DNA of 49,811 bases. Origin: Candidatus Poribacteria bacterium (GTDB taxonomy: Bacteria > Poribacteria > WGA-4E > WGA-3G). Location: positions 1 to 49,811 of the forward strand of contig JAAXHL010000205.1 in NCBI GenBank assembly GCA_012270865.1, read 5' to 3'. Positions within the stretch are counted from its first letter, which is position 1. Each line of letters opens with the position of its first letter. The notes under the pieces are model-generated. The model made no database searches, had not been told where the DNA came from, and saw only the letters and a program-made list of their open reading frames with translations. Positions 7,569 to 15,389 of this stretch are shown here, one piece after another. Made by a program: the position numbers and the translations under genes.

Positions 7569-9476
7569 CTAACGAGGGAAGAAATTCGGCGAAAAGTTTC
7601 TTTCACCAAAGGTGTAGAGCTCGGGACAAGAAGAAACAACAGTAAGCATGCTGCCGTTTGGATGTGCTTTCAGGCGAGTGAGAGCTGTATAGAATAAGGC
7701 ACGATCCTCGGCACTCGTAATACGGCTGACATACAGAATCAGATGCCTACCTTCCCAACCCTTGAAACTATGCAGCGTTGTCGCTTTAATTCTAGCATCG
7801 CCGAGAAAAAATGCTAATTTTTTACGACGGGAATTCTCATACTTGCGTAAATTTCCATCCCCTTGCCCGAATGGATCAAGTTCCTGATCCTCTTGAACGA
7901 ATGTGTCAAGGACACGGACTCTCTTTTCTTTACACTTCTCAACGAACACAATGCCTGTATCATTCCTTGGTGTGAGGAAAATAATATCAGGAATTGCAGT
8001 ATCATCTCTCAAGGATTTCATTTGCCAGCGGGCTTCTTCAAAACAGATTTCTGCTATTGAACTTACAGAAGATACTTGTACCCACCGCATCTCGATCGGT
8101 GGATTGAAACCCAACCCTACTTGTTTAGGTATGTCAACTTCTACACCGGAAGGCACAAGGAAACGGTTAGCAAAATCCTCCAAAATAGGGACAATTTCGG
8201 GAGGCAGTCGGTAACTTGTTTCTAAATTATACTCCGTAGAACTAAATCCTGTTCCCCTTAATGATCCACCTAGCCAACTCAAATCTTTTCCATATATATT
8301 CTGTGTCCTGTCTGCAACGAGAAGCATTTCTCCATCTGGTTTAACTGCTGCTTGCAGTGTCTGCCACCAGTCTTTGTTGTAGTCCTGCCCTTCGTCGACC
8401 AGAATAGCATCATAAATCGGTAGGACATCGCGAACTGACGGATCAGTATAGATTTGCAATACCAGTTTTGCCATATGCTCTTCCAGTACCGCTTCTTCAG
8501 TTTCTTCAGTAAATGGTCTCCAAAGTTGAGAATAATCATTAACACGTCCCGCGAGCGCACATACCCATTTACACCAACCATGAAAGTGCCGAAATTCAAC
8601 TTGTTGTTTGATGACTCTTGGATTTCCGCCTTGTTGGGTTGCGAGTTCACGTGCATATCGAGCCACTATATCCCGAAGATAATTCATTAGCGTAATGTTG
8701 AATGGGCACACAAGAACTCGTTTGCCTTCGCTACCAAGTACAGCTGCGCGAGCAGCGAGAGCTTGACTTTTACCGGATCCGGCAGGGCCTCTAACTCTAC
8801 GATAACGCGTACCTGGGGGATCCGTTGCAACCGTTTGCTGCCGACTATTCAATATAAGTGGTTTTCGCTGTTCTTTACTGAAAGCAGGTTCCTTGAGCCA
8901 TCCACGAAGGTCATCCGCAGTATCCTCCGACATAGTGTGAGATCGCCTTTGCTTACCCCACTTTTTTTGCTCTGGAAACAGAGCATCAGCATCGCCAGTT
9001 ACAACGTGTTCTGAACCTGAGAACGGATATCGCTCTTGATAATTTCTCATGTTTCCATCTCGGAACGGGTTCAGTAAAAGATCTACCTCTTTCTGAGGGA
9101 CCTGCGTGAAAATGAGTCCAGCAGTAATTACTGCTTTTCCATTACGGTCGTCAAGACGTGGACAATAAAGGTTGAATATTTCGTCTTCATAAAGTTTTAT
9201 CTGGTTGATAGGACTTTGGGTTGCCCAATTGTATTTGATTGAATTTTGAAGGGTATTTAAACTCCAATCCTTAATCTCAAATACTGCTATTCCGGCATAC
9301 GGATTGAGGAGTACAAGGTCAGGTCTCAATCCATTGAGATGAGGCTGTATGTACATCTCCCAATCAAGAGGGAGTCCAGCATCAAACAAGTTACAGACTT
9401 TGTTTTCGCCGGACGTAAGCGGCGTTGGCAGTCGGTCCCATTGGTCTTTAGGTGGATCTATAATACGTTTTTGCAT
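7569..9476 (-). CDS. NERD-nuclease / superfamily 1 helicase fusion
   Basis: 635 residues. The N-terminal NERD domain carries a PD-(D/E)xK-like nuclease signature: D53 in RPDLVLLNP, then E67 and K69 in VFEIKDW. The helicase follows: Walker A GPAGSGKS (230-237), motif II DEGQD (361-365), ADRTQNIYG (388-396), SYRLPPEI and near the C-terminus TTLHSFKGWEG with FYTALTRL, the UvrD/Rep-type motifs V and VI. It should unwind and possibly cut DNA. NERD helicases recur in defence neighbourhoods, which fits the flanking genes. The start is supported by AGGAG six bases upstream. It lies 68 bases after the FRG gene and 128 bases before the TPR-specificity gene, all on the minus strand. Confidence 0.88.
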   Translation of the reverse strand: MQKRIIDPPKDQWDRLPTPLTSGENKVCNLFDAGLPLDWEMYIQPHLNGLRPDLVLLNPYAGIAVFEIKDWSLNTLQNSIKYNWATQSPINQIKLYEDEIFNLYCPRLDDRNGKAVITAGLIFTQVPQKEVDLLLNPFRDGNMRNYQERYPFSGSEHVVTGDADALFPEQKKWGKQRRSHTMSEDTADDLRGWLKEPAFSKEQRKPLILNSRQQTVATDPPGTRYRRVRGPAGSGKSQALAARAAVLGSEGKRVLVCPFNITLMNYLRDIVARYARELATQQGGNPRVIKQQVEFRHFHGWCKWVCALAGRVNDYSQLWRPFTEETEEAVLEEHMAKLVLQIYTDPSVRDVLPIYDAILVDEGQDYNKDWWQTLQAAVKPDGEMLLVADRTQNIYGKDLSWLGGSLRGTGFSSTEYNLETSYRLPPEIVPILEDFANRFLVPSGVEVDIPKQVGLGFNPPIEMRWVQVSSVSSIAEICFEEARWQMKSLRDDTAIPDIIFLTPRNDTGIVFVEKCKEKRVRVLDTFVQEDQELDPFGQGDGNLRKYENSRRKKLAFFLGDARIKATTLHSFKGWEGRHLILYVSRITSAEDRALFYTALTRLKAHPNGSMLTVVSSCPELYTFGERNFSPNFFPR

Positions 9477-9544
9477 AGGAAACTCCTATCTTTAGCATAA
9501 CAACAAAGACAAGTTTGCAAATTTGCCAGCGTGAACAAGCCTGA

Positions 9545-10909
9545 CTACGGCTGTGTCAACAATGAAACGATGTTTGATGGTAACTTGACCCCAATCAACT
9601 TTTCACAGTTTTCGATGTTTTCGTAGGAATCCTGAAATGCGGCAACAATACTAAACGCCATGCCTCTCGCGATGATCAGGTCAGCTTTCGCTTTTTCCCA
9701 TTCTTGCTGGTGTAACCAAGCAACTCCTCTATCATAATAAACAGTGGAATCATCTGATTTGAGTTGAACTGCCTCGGTATAGTCCCGGATAGCAAGAATA
9801 AATTTGCGTTTAGTGAAGTAAACAACCCCACGGTTATGATAGGCTTCAGCAAACTCTGAATTCAACTCTATCGCTTTATTGAGATCCGCTATGGCATCTT
9901 CAGACTTGCCTTTAGATAAGTAGGCACCGCCGCGCCGGTTATATGCTTCAGCAAACTTTTGTATTAGTTCTACCGATCTGCTAGTGTTAGTATTAACAAC
10001 CTCTTGTATCAGTTCTATTGCTTTACTAAAATCTGCGATGGCATTTTCAAGGTTAGCAGCGGAATTGTCAAGTTCATATTCAGCAAAGTAGGCGCACCCG
10101 CGATTTATATGTCCCTCGACAATCGCCTGAGTCAATTGTATTTGTGTAGCGTTATCTATTGCCTTGGTAAAATGCTGAATTGCCTTTTGATTTTTGGATT
10201 TTTCTTCGGGTATTTCTGTTTCTTTTCCACTCTTTAGATAGTCAATACCTGTACTGATCTCCTCGTAGACATTCCAACGATTGTCCTGAGTGCTAACGAA
10301 CCCATGGAGATCAGGGTAGATAATTTCAGCGGATATACCAATTTCCGTTTTTTTAAGGTAATTCAACATAGGCTGTTTGAGATATCCCGGAATAATAACC
10401 TCCTTATCAACCTCAATAAAACCCTCAAGGGGTCTAATGAATATGCTTTTCTGGATATTGACGCGACTCTTTGGATCCGAATCACAAGGTTTTATAATGC
10501 AGTCTTTTATCGCGCCATTTTTGTCTTGCAAAATAACCCTGCCATCTTCATGATGGGTCTTTTCACAGGCGAAAAAAAGGGCAATGTGGAGATTAGTCGT
10601 AAAATCTATGAGATTAGTTTTCCCACCGAAGTGCTGGATTTCAGTTAAAATTTTAGATTCGTCTGTTTTCTGGGTGTACCCGTACCTTTTAGCATATTCC
10701 AGTTCTTGTTTTTGAAAAATCTCCACGCCAAGGTTTAACATTCTGACTGTCTCAAGTTTGCGGTAAAGGTTTGAAGTAACTTTTTTATAACACTGAGATT
10801 CCCCGCGGAAAATATAGTCACCACCGGCAGACATTTTCGCTATCTTGCCGATTATTTCCAAAATCTTGTTTAATTCGGTTTGACGATTAGATTGGTTTTG
10901 TGTGTTCAT
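9545..10909 (-). CDS. FRG-domain protein with TPR repeats
   Basis: 454 residues from the ATG at 10909, preferred over a TTG 15 bases upstream because GAGAGG lies seven bases before it. Residues about 30-215 form an FRG domain: YIFRGES, then QHFGGKTNLIDFTTNLHI and ALFFAC, which matches the family pattern (qHxGxPTxLLDxTxnxxxAL). FRG domains are of unknown biochemistry but are common beside abortive-infection and restriction genes. TPR units follow (about 240-410). The final 56 residues are the module WLHQQEWEKAKADL...IVAAFQDSY...VKLPSNIVSLL, homologous to the module inside the TPR-specificity protein at 5563. By eye this gene is more AT-rich than the metabolic genes around it. It is the first gene of the four-gene cluster. 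Confidence 0.85.
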   Translation of the reverse strand: MNTQNQSNRQTELNKILEIIGKIAKMSAGGDYIFRGESQCYKKVTSNLYRKLETVRMLNLGVEIFQKQELEYAKRYGYTQKTDESKILTEIQHFGGKTNLIDFTTNLHIALFFACEKTHHEDGRVILQDKNGAIKDCIIKPCDSDPKSRVNIQKSIFIRPLEGFIEVDKEVIIPGYLKQPMLNYLKKTEIGISAEIIYPDLHGFVSTQDNRWNVYEEISTGIDYLKSGKETEIPEEKSKNQKAIQHFTKAIDNATQIQLTQAIVEGHINRGCAYFAEYELDNSAANLENAIADFSKAIELIQEVVNTNTSRSVELIQKFAEAYNRRGGAYLSKGKSEDAIADLNKAIELNSEFAEAYHNRGVVYFTKRKFILAIRDYTEAVQLKSDDSTVYYDRGVAWLHQQEWEKAKADLIIARGMAFSIVAAFQDSYENIENCEKLIGVKLPSNIVSLLTQP

Positions 10910-10916
10910 TTGTTTT

Positions 10917-10922
10917 CCTCTC
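10917..10922 (-). promoter_or_regulatory. Shine-Dalgarno deciding the FRG gene start
   Basis: GAGAGG on the minus strand, seven bases before the ATG at 10909. The longer frame would start with TTG inside this site, so the ATG is preferred. Confidence 0.6.
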
Positions 10923-10994
10923 AAAAACAGATTTACTTTGAAATTAATAATAACACATTTTACCAGAGAATATTAACCGAATCTAACGAAAAAT

Positions 10995-13706
10995 TTAAGG
11001 TGTTACAGCCTTGACACAACGAAATCCACGAGCCTTGTTCGTAATCTTCGGCGTGAACCTTGTCCGATCAGAAATTCGCACAAACTTCGCATCACTCACC
11101 CAAGAACCGCCGCGCAACACACGGACGGTTTTGACATTCGTCCAATCGGATAAGATATTATCCATGGTTCCACCGGCAAGTGGATTCTGACTTGGAGAAA
11201 TCGCGTAAAAGTCGGGATTGTATTCATCAAGGCACCATTCCCAGACATTCCCTGCCATATCGTATAAACCATAGCCGTTCGCAGGATATATTCCAACAGC
11301 AGTCGTCCCGCCGACACTCTCACCATAGTTTGCTTTGTTAGCATTAAGTAAATTACCCCAAACGTATTTCTTGAAAGCTAAATCCCCTCGCGCAGCTTTC
11401 TCCCATTCTGCTTCTGTTGGAAGCCGTTTCCCCTGCCACTGGGCATACGCCATTGCCGCGTACCAACTCACATAAACAACAGGGTGGTTGCCTTTATCGG
11501 ACGGATAACCGTTTCCATCCCAGTGTTTCAGATAATCCCCATCGTGGTATTTGCGAGGGATACGATCTTTTTGCCACTGCGGGTTCGCATCAATAAATTC
11601 CTTATATTGGGCATTTGTCACCTCATACTTGTCTATATAGAACGCATCAACATAGACTGTGTGCATAGGCTTTTCATCACCTTCCGCGTCGTTGTCGCTG
11701 CTGCCCATCTGAAACTCGCCTGCGGGAATCAGCACCATGTCTATATTCACAATGTTTGATGGCGGTAACTCAAGTTTAAACTCATAAGGAATGTGAACAT
11801 TCTCAAGACTGATCGATTTAAAACCTTTCGTTGCTGGATGGAAGGTTGTTTTGCCCAATGCTTCAATCGCTGCTGCTTCGAGTCCAAATCCGAGGTTTGT
11901 CAATGCGACAATATCCTTAGGAAGACCGTTTTCATCGATGGTTGCTTGTAAAAGAACTGTGCCTTCCTTCTCCGCCTTTTTAGCAGCAGTTGGGTACTTC
12001 GGTTTCACCTTAAATTTGTAAGTAGGTTCAGTTATTCCGAGTTCCTCAGATTTAATCTGTCCCTGCAGCGCAGCAACTATCTCCGCAAATTGTGATTCCC
12101 AAGCATCGCGCTTAACGGTCCCATATTGTGGTTCCCTGGTATCGGGCTTAATAACCGGTTTCACCATTAGAACTAACAACCCAGCTTTACGCAGTGTGTT
12201 ATGCTCACGAATCTCCCAAAGGAAATCAGCGGTTTCTAATCCGACTTCCGCCGCAGCGTGCGTTGCATCAAGCGGTCCCTCAAACTGTTTAAACAATTGC
12301 TGTATCGGTTCACTGCCGCCGAACACACCACCCGCAGCTTCGATTGCTTGCCGATAACGAACAACATCCTCGCGAACCAGAGCGTCCATTTCCGACTTTT
12401 CGGCATAGAGACGCAACGCTTGTGCTTTGTCATAAGAAGGGTTCCGACTCTGTTCAATCACCGGACGGACCTGATCCTCAAATGTCTTCATTCCTTCCGT
12501 GTGGCAGCCCATGCAGGAGAGTCCGTTACGGACAACAGGATCCCGCGCCCCAGCGTTTGAGACGATGTTAATCGGTGCCTCGTCAAGCCGTTCTCCTGTT
12601 GCAGTCGTCAGATAGTACGCCTGCAACCCGTTCGGAAGGTTGAAAATAATCTCGCCGCCGTCGTGCGTGAAATCAAGCGGATGTGTGAAGATGTTCTGTG
12701 TGCCTACGTTTCCAGCGAAGTCGTAGGATTTCCAGTAGGCACCGTACCGAGATTTGTGACGTTCCACGATGCGGTTATTGACCGACACACCGGACTCACT
12801 AAAACCCGCACGCCAGACGCGAACACCTGGCGCATTTTTTATATTTTCGCTAACATCAACCTCAAGTCGAGTTTCTAATTCCTTATCCGTTTTCGGAAGG
12901 TCAAGAATCTCGTGGTAAAGCGGCGGCAGTGAGGCGGTGGCGATGAACCAATCGGCACGGACAAATGGCAATTCGCAATCCGTTTCCTCGCATAATGTTG
13001 TCCACGTTGGCGAGTTTAATTGCACACCGTACGGATACGCTTGTTCAATCTTATACCACTTATCGCTTTTGATGTCCCACTCGTAATGTCTTAGGTCAAT
13101 ATAGAAGATTGTTTGTTCTCGGTCAATCGGTTTAGGTTTTATGACCTCTGCACCCCACGAGAGGCTGTTAACCAATTTTGATAACGCATTTCGATAGGCG
13201 CGGAGGTTGTCATCTGTTGCACCAGCATTGTAGAGATGTGTCAGTGTGAAATAGCGTGCGAAGGAGCGGTCGAAGGCAGTGAGCGATGTCACGTGGGTAT
13301 GGATAGTTCGGAGCATCGCCTCGGTGGTGATAAAACGGCGTTTTGGCTTAGGGATTGCCTCCCAATCTGGTGCACCCGCTTCAATCCAGCGGCGGATTGT
13401 GATGATTTCCTCAGAGTCCAGAGGATCTCGTCCCAACGGCATCTGTGAACCGGTGTCCGTATCACCGAGCAGGCGCAGATAGAGTTCAGAAGCATCCGGT
13501 TGCTTAAGAACAACAGCGCGGTCCAAGATTAAATTTGCGCGTCTAATGAGAAGCGCGTCAGTATACGCACCGAATTCACCGTGACAGTCGAGGCAGTGTT
13601 GTTCAAAGATAGTGAACGCTTGTTGCGCAAGGGGCTGCTGTGCGGATGCAACGTGTTGGCTTAAGGCTAATATCAGGAGGCAGATGATTAGGTAAAAGGT
13701 TTTCAT
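10995..13706 (-). CDS. secreted cytochrome c / TonB-like / formylglycine-generating-enzyme fusion
   Basis: 903 residues with a signal peptide (MKTFYLIICLLILALSQ, cut after VASA). The start at 13706 is chosen because AGGAGAGG lies just before it. The longer frame adds nine residues. Part 1, planctomycete-type cytochrome c: haem motif CLDCH near residue 38, then MPLGRDPLDSEEI, and a second haem site CMGCH near 406. Part 2, a TonB C-terminal-like domain around 585-655 (KPKYPTAAKKAEKEGTVLL, then AAIEALGKTTFHPA). Part 3, an FGE/SUMF1 sulfatase-modifying-factor domain from about 665 to the end: IPAGEFQMGS, DKYEVTNAQY, RLPTEAEWEKAA, GLYDMAGNVWEWC and RVLRGGSW. FGE domains of this lineage are often non-catalytic binding domains. 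The role is probably in an exported redox or sulfated-polysaccharide system, not certain. Confidence 0.82.
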   Translation of the reverse strand: MKTFYLIICLLILALSQHVASAQQPLAQQAFTIFEQHCLDCHGEFGAYTDALLIRRANLILDRAVVLKQPDASELYLRLLGDTDTGSQMPLGRDPLDSEEIITIRRWIEAGAPDWEAIPKPKRRFITTEAMLRTIHTHVTSLTAFDRSFARYFTLTHLYNAGATDDNLRAYRNALSKLVNSLSWGAEVIKPKPIDREQTIFYIDLRHYEWDIKSDKWYKIEQAYPYGVQLNSPTWTTLCEETDCELPFVRADWFIATASLPPLYHEILDLPKTDKELETRLEVDVSENIKNAPGVRVWRAGFSESGVSVNNRIVERHKSRYGAYWKSYDFAGNVGTQNIFTHPLDFTHDGGEIIFNLPNGLQAYYLTTATGERLDEAPINIVSNAGARDPVVRNGLSCMGCHTEGMKTFEDQVRPVIEQSRNPSYDKAQALRLYAEKSEMDALVREDVVRYRQAIEAAGGVFGGSEPIQQLFKQFEGPLDATHAAAEVGLETADFLWEIREHNTLRKAGLLVLMVKPVIKPDTREPQYGTVKRDAWESQFAEIVAALQGQIKSEELGITEPTYKFKVKPKYPTAAKKAEKEGTVLLQATIDENGLPKDIVALTNLGFGLEAAAIEALGKTTFHPATKGFKSISLENVHIPYEFKLELPPSNIVNIDMVLIPAGEFQMGSSDNDAEGDEKPMHTVYVDAFYIDKYEVTNAQYKEFIDANPQWQKDRIPRKYHDGDYLKHWDGNGYPSDKGNHPVVYVSWYAAMAYAQWQGKRLPTEAEWEKAARGDLAFKKYVWGNLLNANKANYGESVGGTTAVGIYPANGYGLYDMAGNVWEWCLDEYNPDFYAISPSQNPLAGGTMDNILSDWTNVKTVRVLRGGSWVSDAKFVRISDRTRFTPKITNKARGFRCVKAVTP

Positions 13707-13708
13707 AT

Positions 13709-13716
13709 CCTCTCCT
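13709..13716 (-). promoter_or_regulatory. Shine-Dalgarno deciding the cytochrome/FGE start
   Basis: AGGAGAGG on the minus strand directly before the ATG at 13706. The AGGAG part has five bases of spacing. It places the start at the beginning of a good signal peptide. Confidence 0.65.
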
Positions 13717-13729
13717 AAATATTCAGTTT

Positions 13730-13871
13730 CCACGCAGATAGCGTTCCTACGGGATTCAAGAGGTTTTTGAAGTCTTCAAGGTTTTTGTGTAAAATCCGGT
13801 GCGGTTGCAAACCGCACCTACCTTTCTGGGACTGACAACTGAAAGGCGACGCAGTCGCCGTACTGATAACT
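13730..13871. repeat. terminal-inverted-repeat hairpin element, copy A
   Basis: Most of the 167-base gap between the prepilin peptidase and the cytochrome gene is repeat. AAGAGGTTTTTGAAG is shared with 24844. A hairpin with arms GGTGCGGTT and AACCGCACC around GCA lies at 13798-13818. A second hairpin GGCGAC-GCA-GTCGCC (13844-13858) is framed by CTGAAA and GTACTGATAACT, the frame shared with 23472, 24926 and 41271. Confidence 0.65.
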
Positions 13872-13873
13872 AC

Positions 13874-14710
13874 TTAATTCCAACCAACCGATTGCAAGTA
13901 CAAACGCCAGAGACTATCTCCCCACAATAGAACAAGCACAGCAGCACCAGCAAGAAAAGGTCCATAAGGAATAGGACTCTCGCGGCTTTTCACACCTGAA
14001 ACGATGAGAGTCGTCCCGACAATCGCACCGCCCAAAGCGGAGAAGGCTATGACCATCGCTAATTCGGGCCAGGCACCGAGGAACAGTCCGTTAAGTGCCA
14101 TCAATTTGACATCACCAAAACCCATTGCTGTTTTACGTAAGACCGCACTTCCGATAACACCAACCAACCACAACGCCACCGCACCCGCGACAGCACCGAT
14201 GAGACGGATAAGAAGATACCAGACATCGCTACGTTGATACGCGATCGCACAAACAATAACGAAGCCGAGAATTAGCCCTATGACAATAAGGGCATTCGGA
14301 ATGATGTAGTGCTGGGCATCAATGACAAAAATTGGCACTAATACCGCAACGAAAACAAGTGCAAGCAGAAATTCGAGGGTGAATCCAAAACGGTAGTACA
14401 TCACAAGGAACAATCCCGCCGTGGCAAGCTCAACCAACGGATAAAGCACAGAAATCGGTGCGTTGCAATGCCGACATTTTCCGCGTAAGAGCAGATAACT
14501 CAAAATCGGGATGTTGTCATAGGCACTTATCGTTTCATTGCATGTTGGACAAAAAGAGCGGCGCGGAGAGTTGACGGACACATCTGAATCAGGATGAAGG
14601 ATACGATAAGAGATACGGTAGATACAGACATTAAGAAAACTACCGATCGCTAAACCGAAAAGGAAGATGAATACCGGTATCCATATCTCAAGCACGGGGG
14701 TTACCACCAA
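13874..14710 (-). CDS. pilD: prepilin peptidase (type IV leader peptidase, A24)
   Basis: 278 residues, full length, with about eight membrane segments. The enzyme cuts the leader of type IV pilins and type II secretion pseudopilins at the inner membrane and usually N-methylates the new N-terminus. Seen: GSFLNVCIYR (22-31), the cytoplasmic zinc-ribbon pairs CPTC and CRHC, the first catalytic aspartate in FVIDAQHYIIP and the second in GFGDVKLMA (the GxGD motif). It starts with GTG inside the last codons of the pseudopilin gene, overlapping by ten bases, so peptidase and substrate are translationally linked. Other secretion or pilus genes are not in this window. Confidence 0.93.
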   Translation of the reverse strand: MVVTPVLEIWIPVFIFLFGLAIGSFLNVCIYRISYRILHPDSDVSVNSPRRSFCPTCNETISAYDNIPILSYLLLRGKCRHCNAPISVLYPLVELATAGLFLVMYYRFGFTLEFLLALVFVAVLVPIFVIDAQHYIIPNALIVIGLILGFVIVCAIAYQRSDVWYLLIRLIGAVAGAVALWLVGVIGSAVLRKTAMGFGDVKLMALNGLFLGAWPELAMVIAFSALGGAIVGTTLIVSGVKSRESPIPYGPFLAGAAVLVLLWGDSLWRLYLQSVGWN

Positions 14711-15135
14711 TACTTCTCACCGAGTTGTGGGTCAACGTGATAGACGCGACTGATCTCTGCAACGCCGCCAACTCGATATTTTTCAGGGACGCGTCGGTGA
14801 TCCTTCGCGATCCCGATTTTATAGTTGTCTTGAAGAAGGACGTAGCTACCACCCCACGGCGTTTCAGGAATAGATTCGAGATAATTCCCGCGCCATCCTT
14901 CGATACCGGGGTCCGTCACGAGTGCGTCCAAATGTGTCGGATAACTGCCGGTATGCCTATGGAATTTTTTGATAGCAACGGCAATCGTTTCAACATCAAC
15001 ATCCGCTGTCCCGACCTTGCGATATTCCAACCACGGCGGAAAGGAGAGTGCTCCAATCACAGCCGTTAAGACAACGAGAATAAGCAGTTGAAGGCGAGTC
15101 ATCCCACCATTTTTATTGATGTTCTTCTTTAGCAT
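14701..15135 (-). CDS. type II secretion / type IV pilus-like pseudopilin
   Basis: 144 residues from the ATG at 15135. The longer frame to 15237 would bury the leader. The leader is short and basic (MLKKNINKNGG) and followed by MTRLQLLILVVLTAVIGAL, a classic prepilin helix. Cleavage should occur after Gly-Gly. Position +5 is Gln where nearly all pilins have Glu. The rest resembles GspG: a region AVAIKKFHRHTGSYPTHLDAL, then WRGNYLESIPETPWGGSY, close to the GspG pattern of a calcium-loop domain. It is probably a minor or major pseudopilin of a secretion system encoded elsewhere. The gene overlaps the prepilin peptidase gene. Confidence 0.8.
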   Translation of the reverse strand: MLKKNINKNGGMTRLQLLILVVLTAVIGALSFPPWLEYRKVGTADVDVETIAVAIKKFHRHTGSYPTHLDALVTDPGIEGWRGNYLESIPETPWGGSYVLLQDNYKIGIAKDHRRVPEKYRVGGVAEISRVYHVDPQLGEKYWW

Positions 15136-15271
15136 CGTTCGGCCATTCCATCGGGGTGAAAAACCCCTCGTACCATAACGCCAGTTTGAAAAAAATATTA
15201 GAGGTTTTCGAGGTGTACGCAAATTGAGCAAAAACAATATATTCCCTGAAAAAGCGGCGATTTTAGGAATA

Positions 15272-15302
15272 CAACCCCCTAAATCCCCCTTATCAGGGGG
15301 AC
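15272..15302. repeat. C-rich palindromic intergenic repeat, copy 2
   Basis: CCCCCTAAATCCCCC followed by TTATCAGGGGG, the same unit as at 279-310. It lies between the response regulator stop and the pseudopilin start. The rest of the 254-base gap carries TTATAAC repeats (15345-15385) and nothing gene-like. Confidence 0.7.
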
Positions 15303-15389
15303 TTTAAGAGCAAATGTGTCCGCCTCAAGTATTTATCAAACTCACGTTAACTTATAACTTACCACTTATAACTTATAACCCTTATAAGT

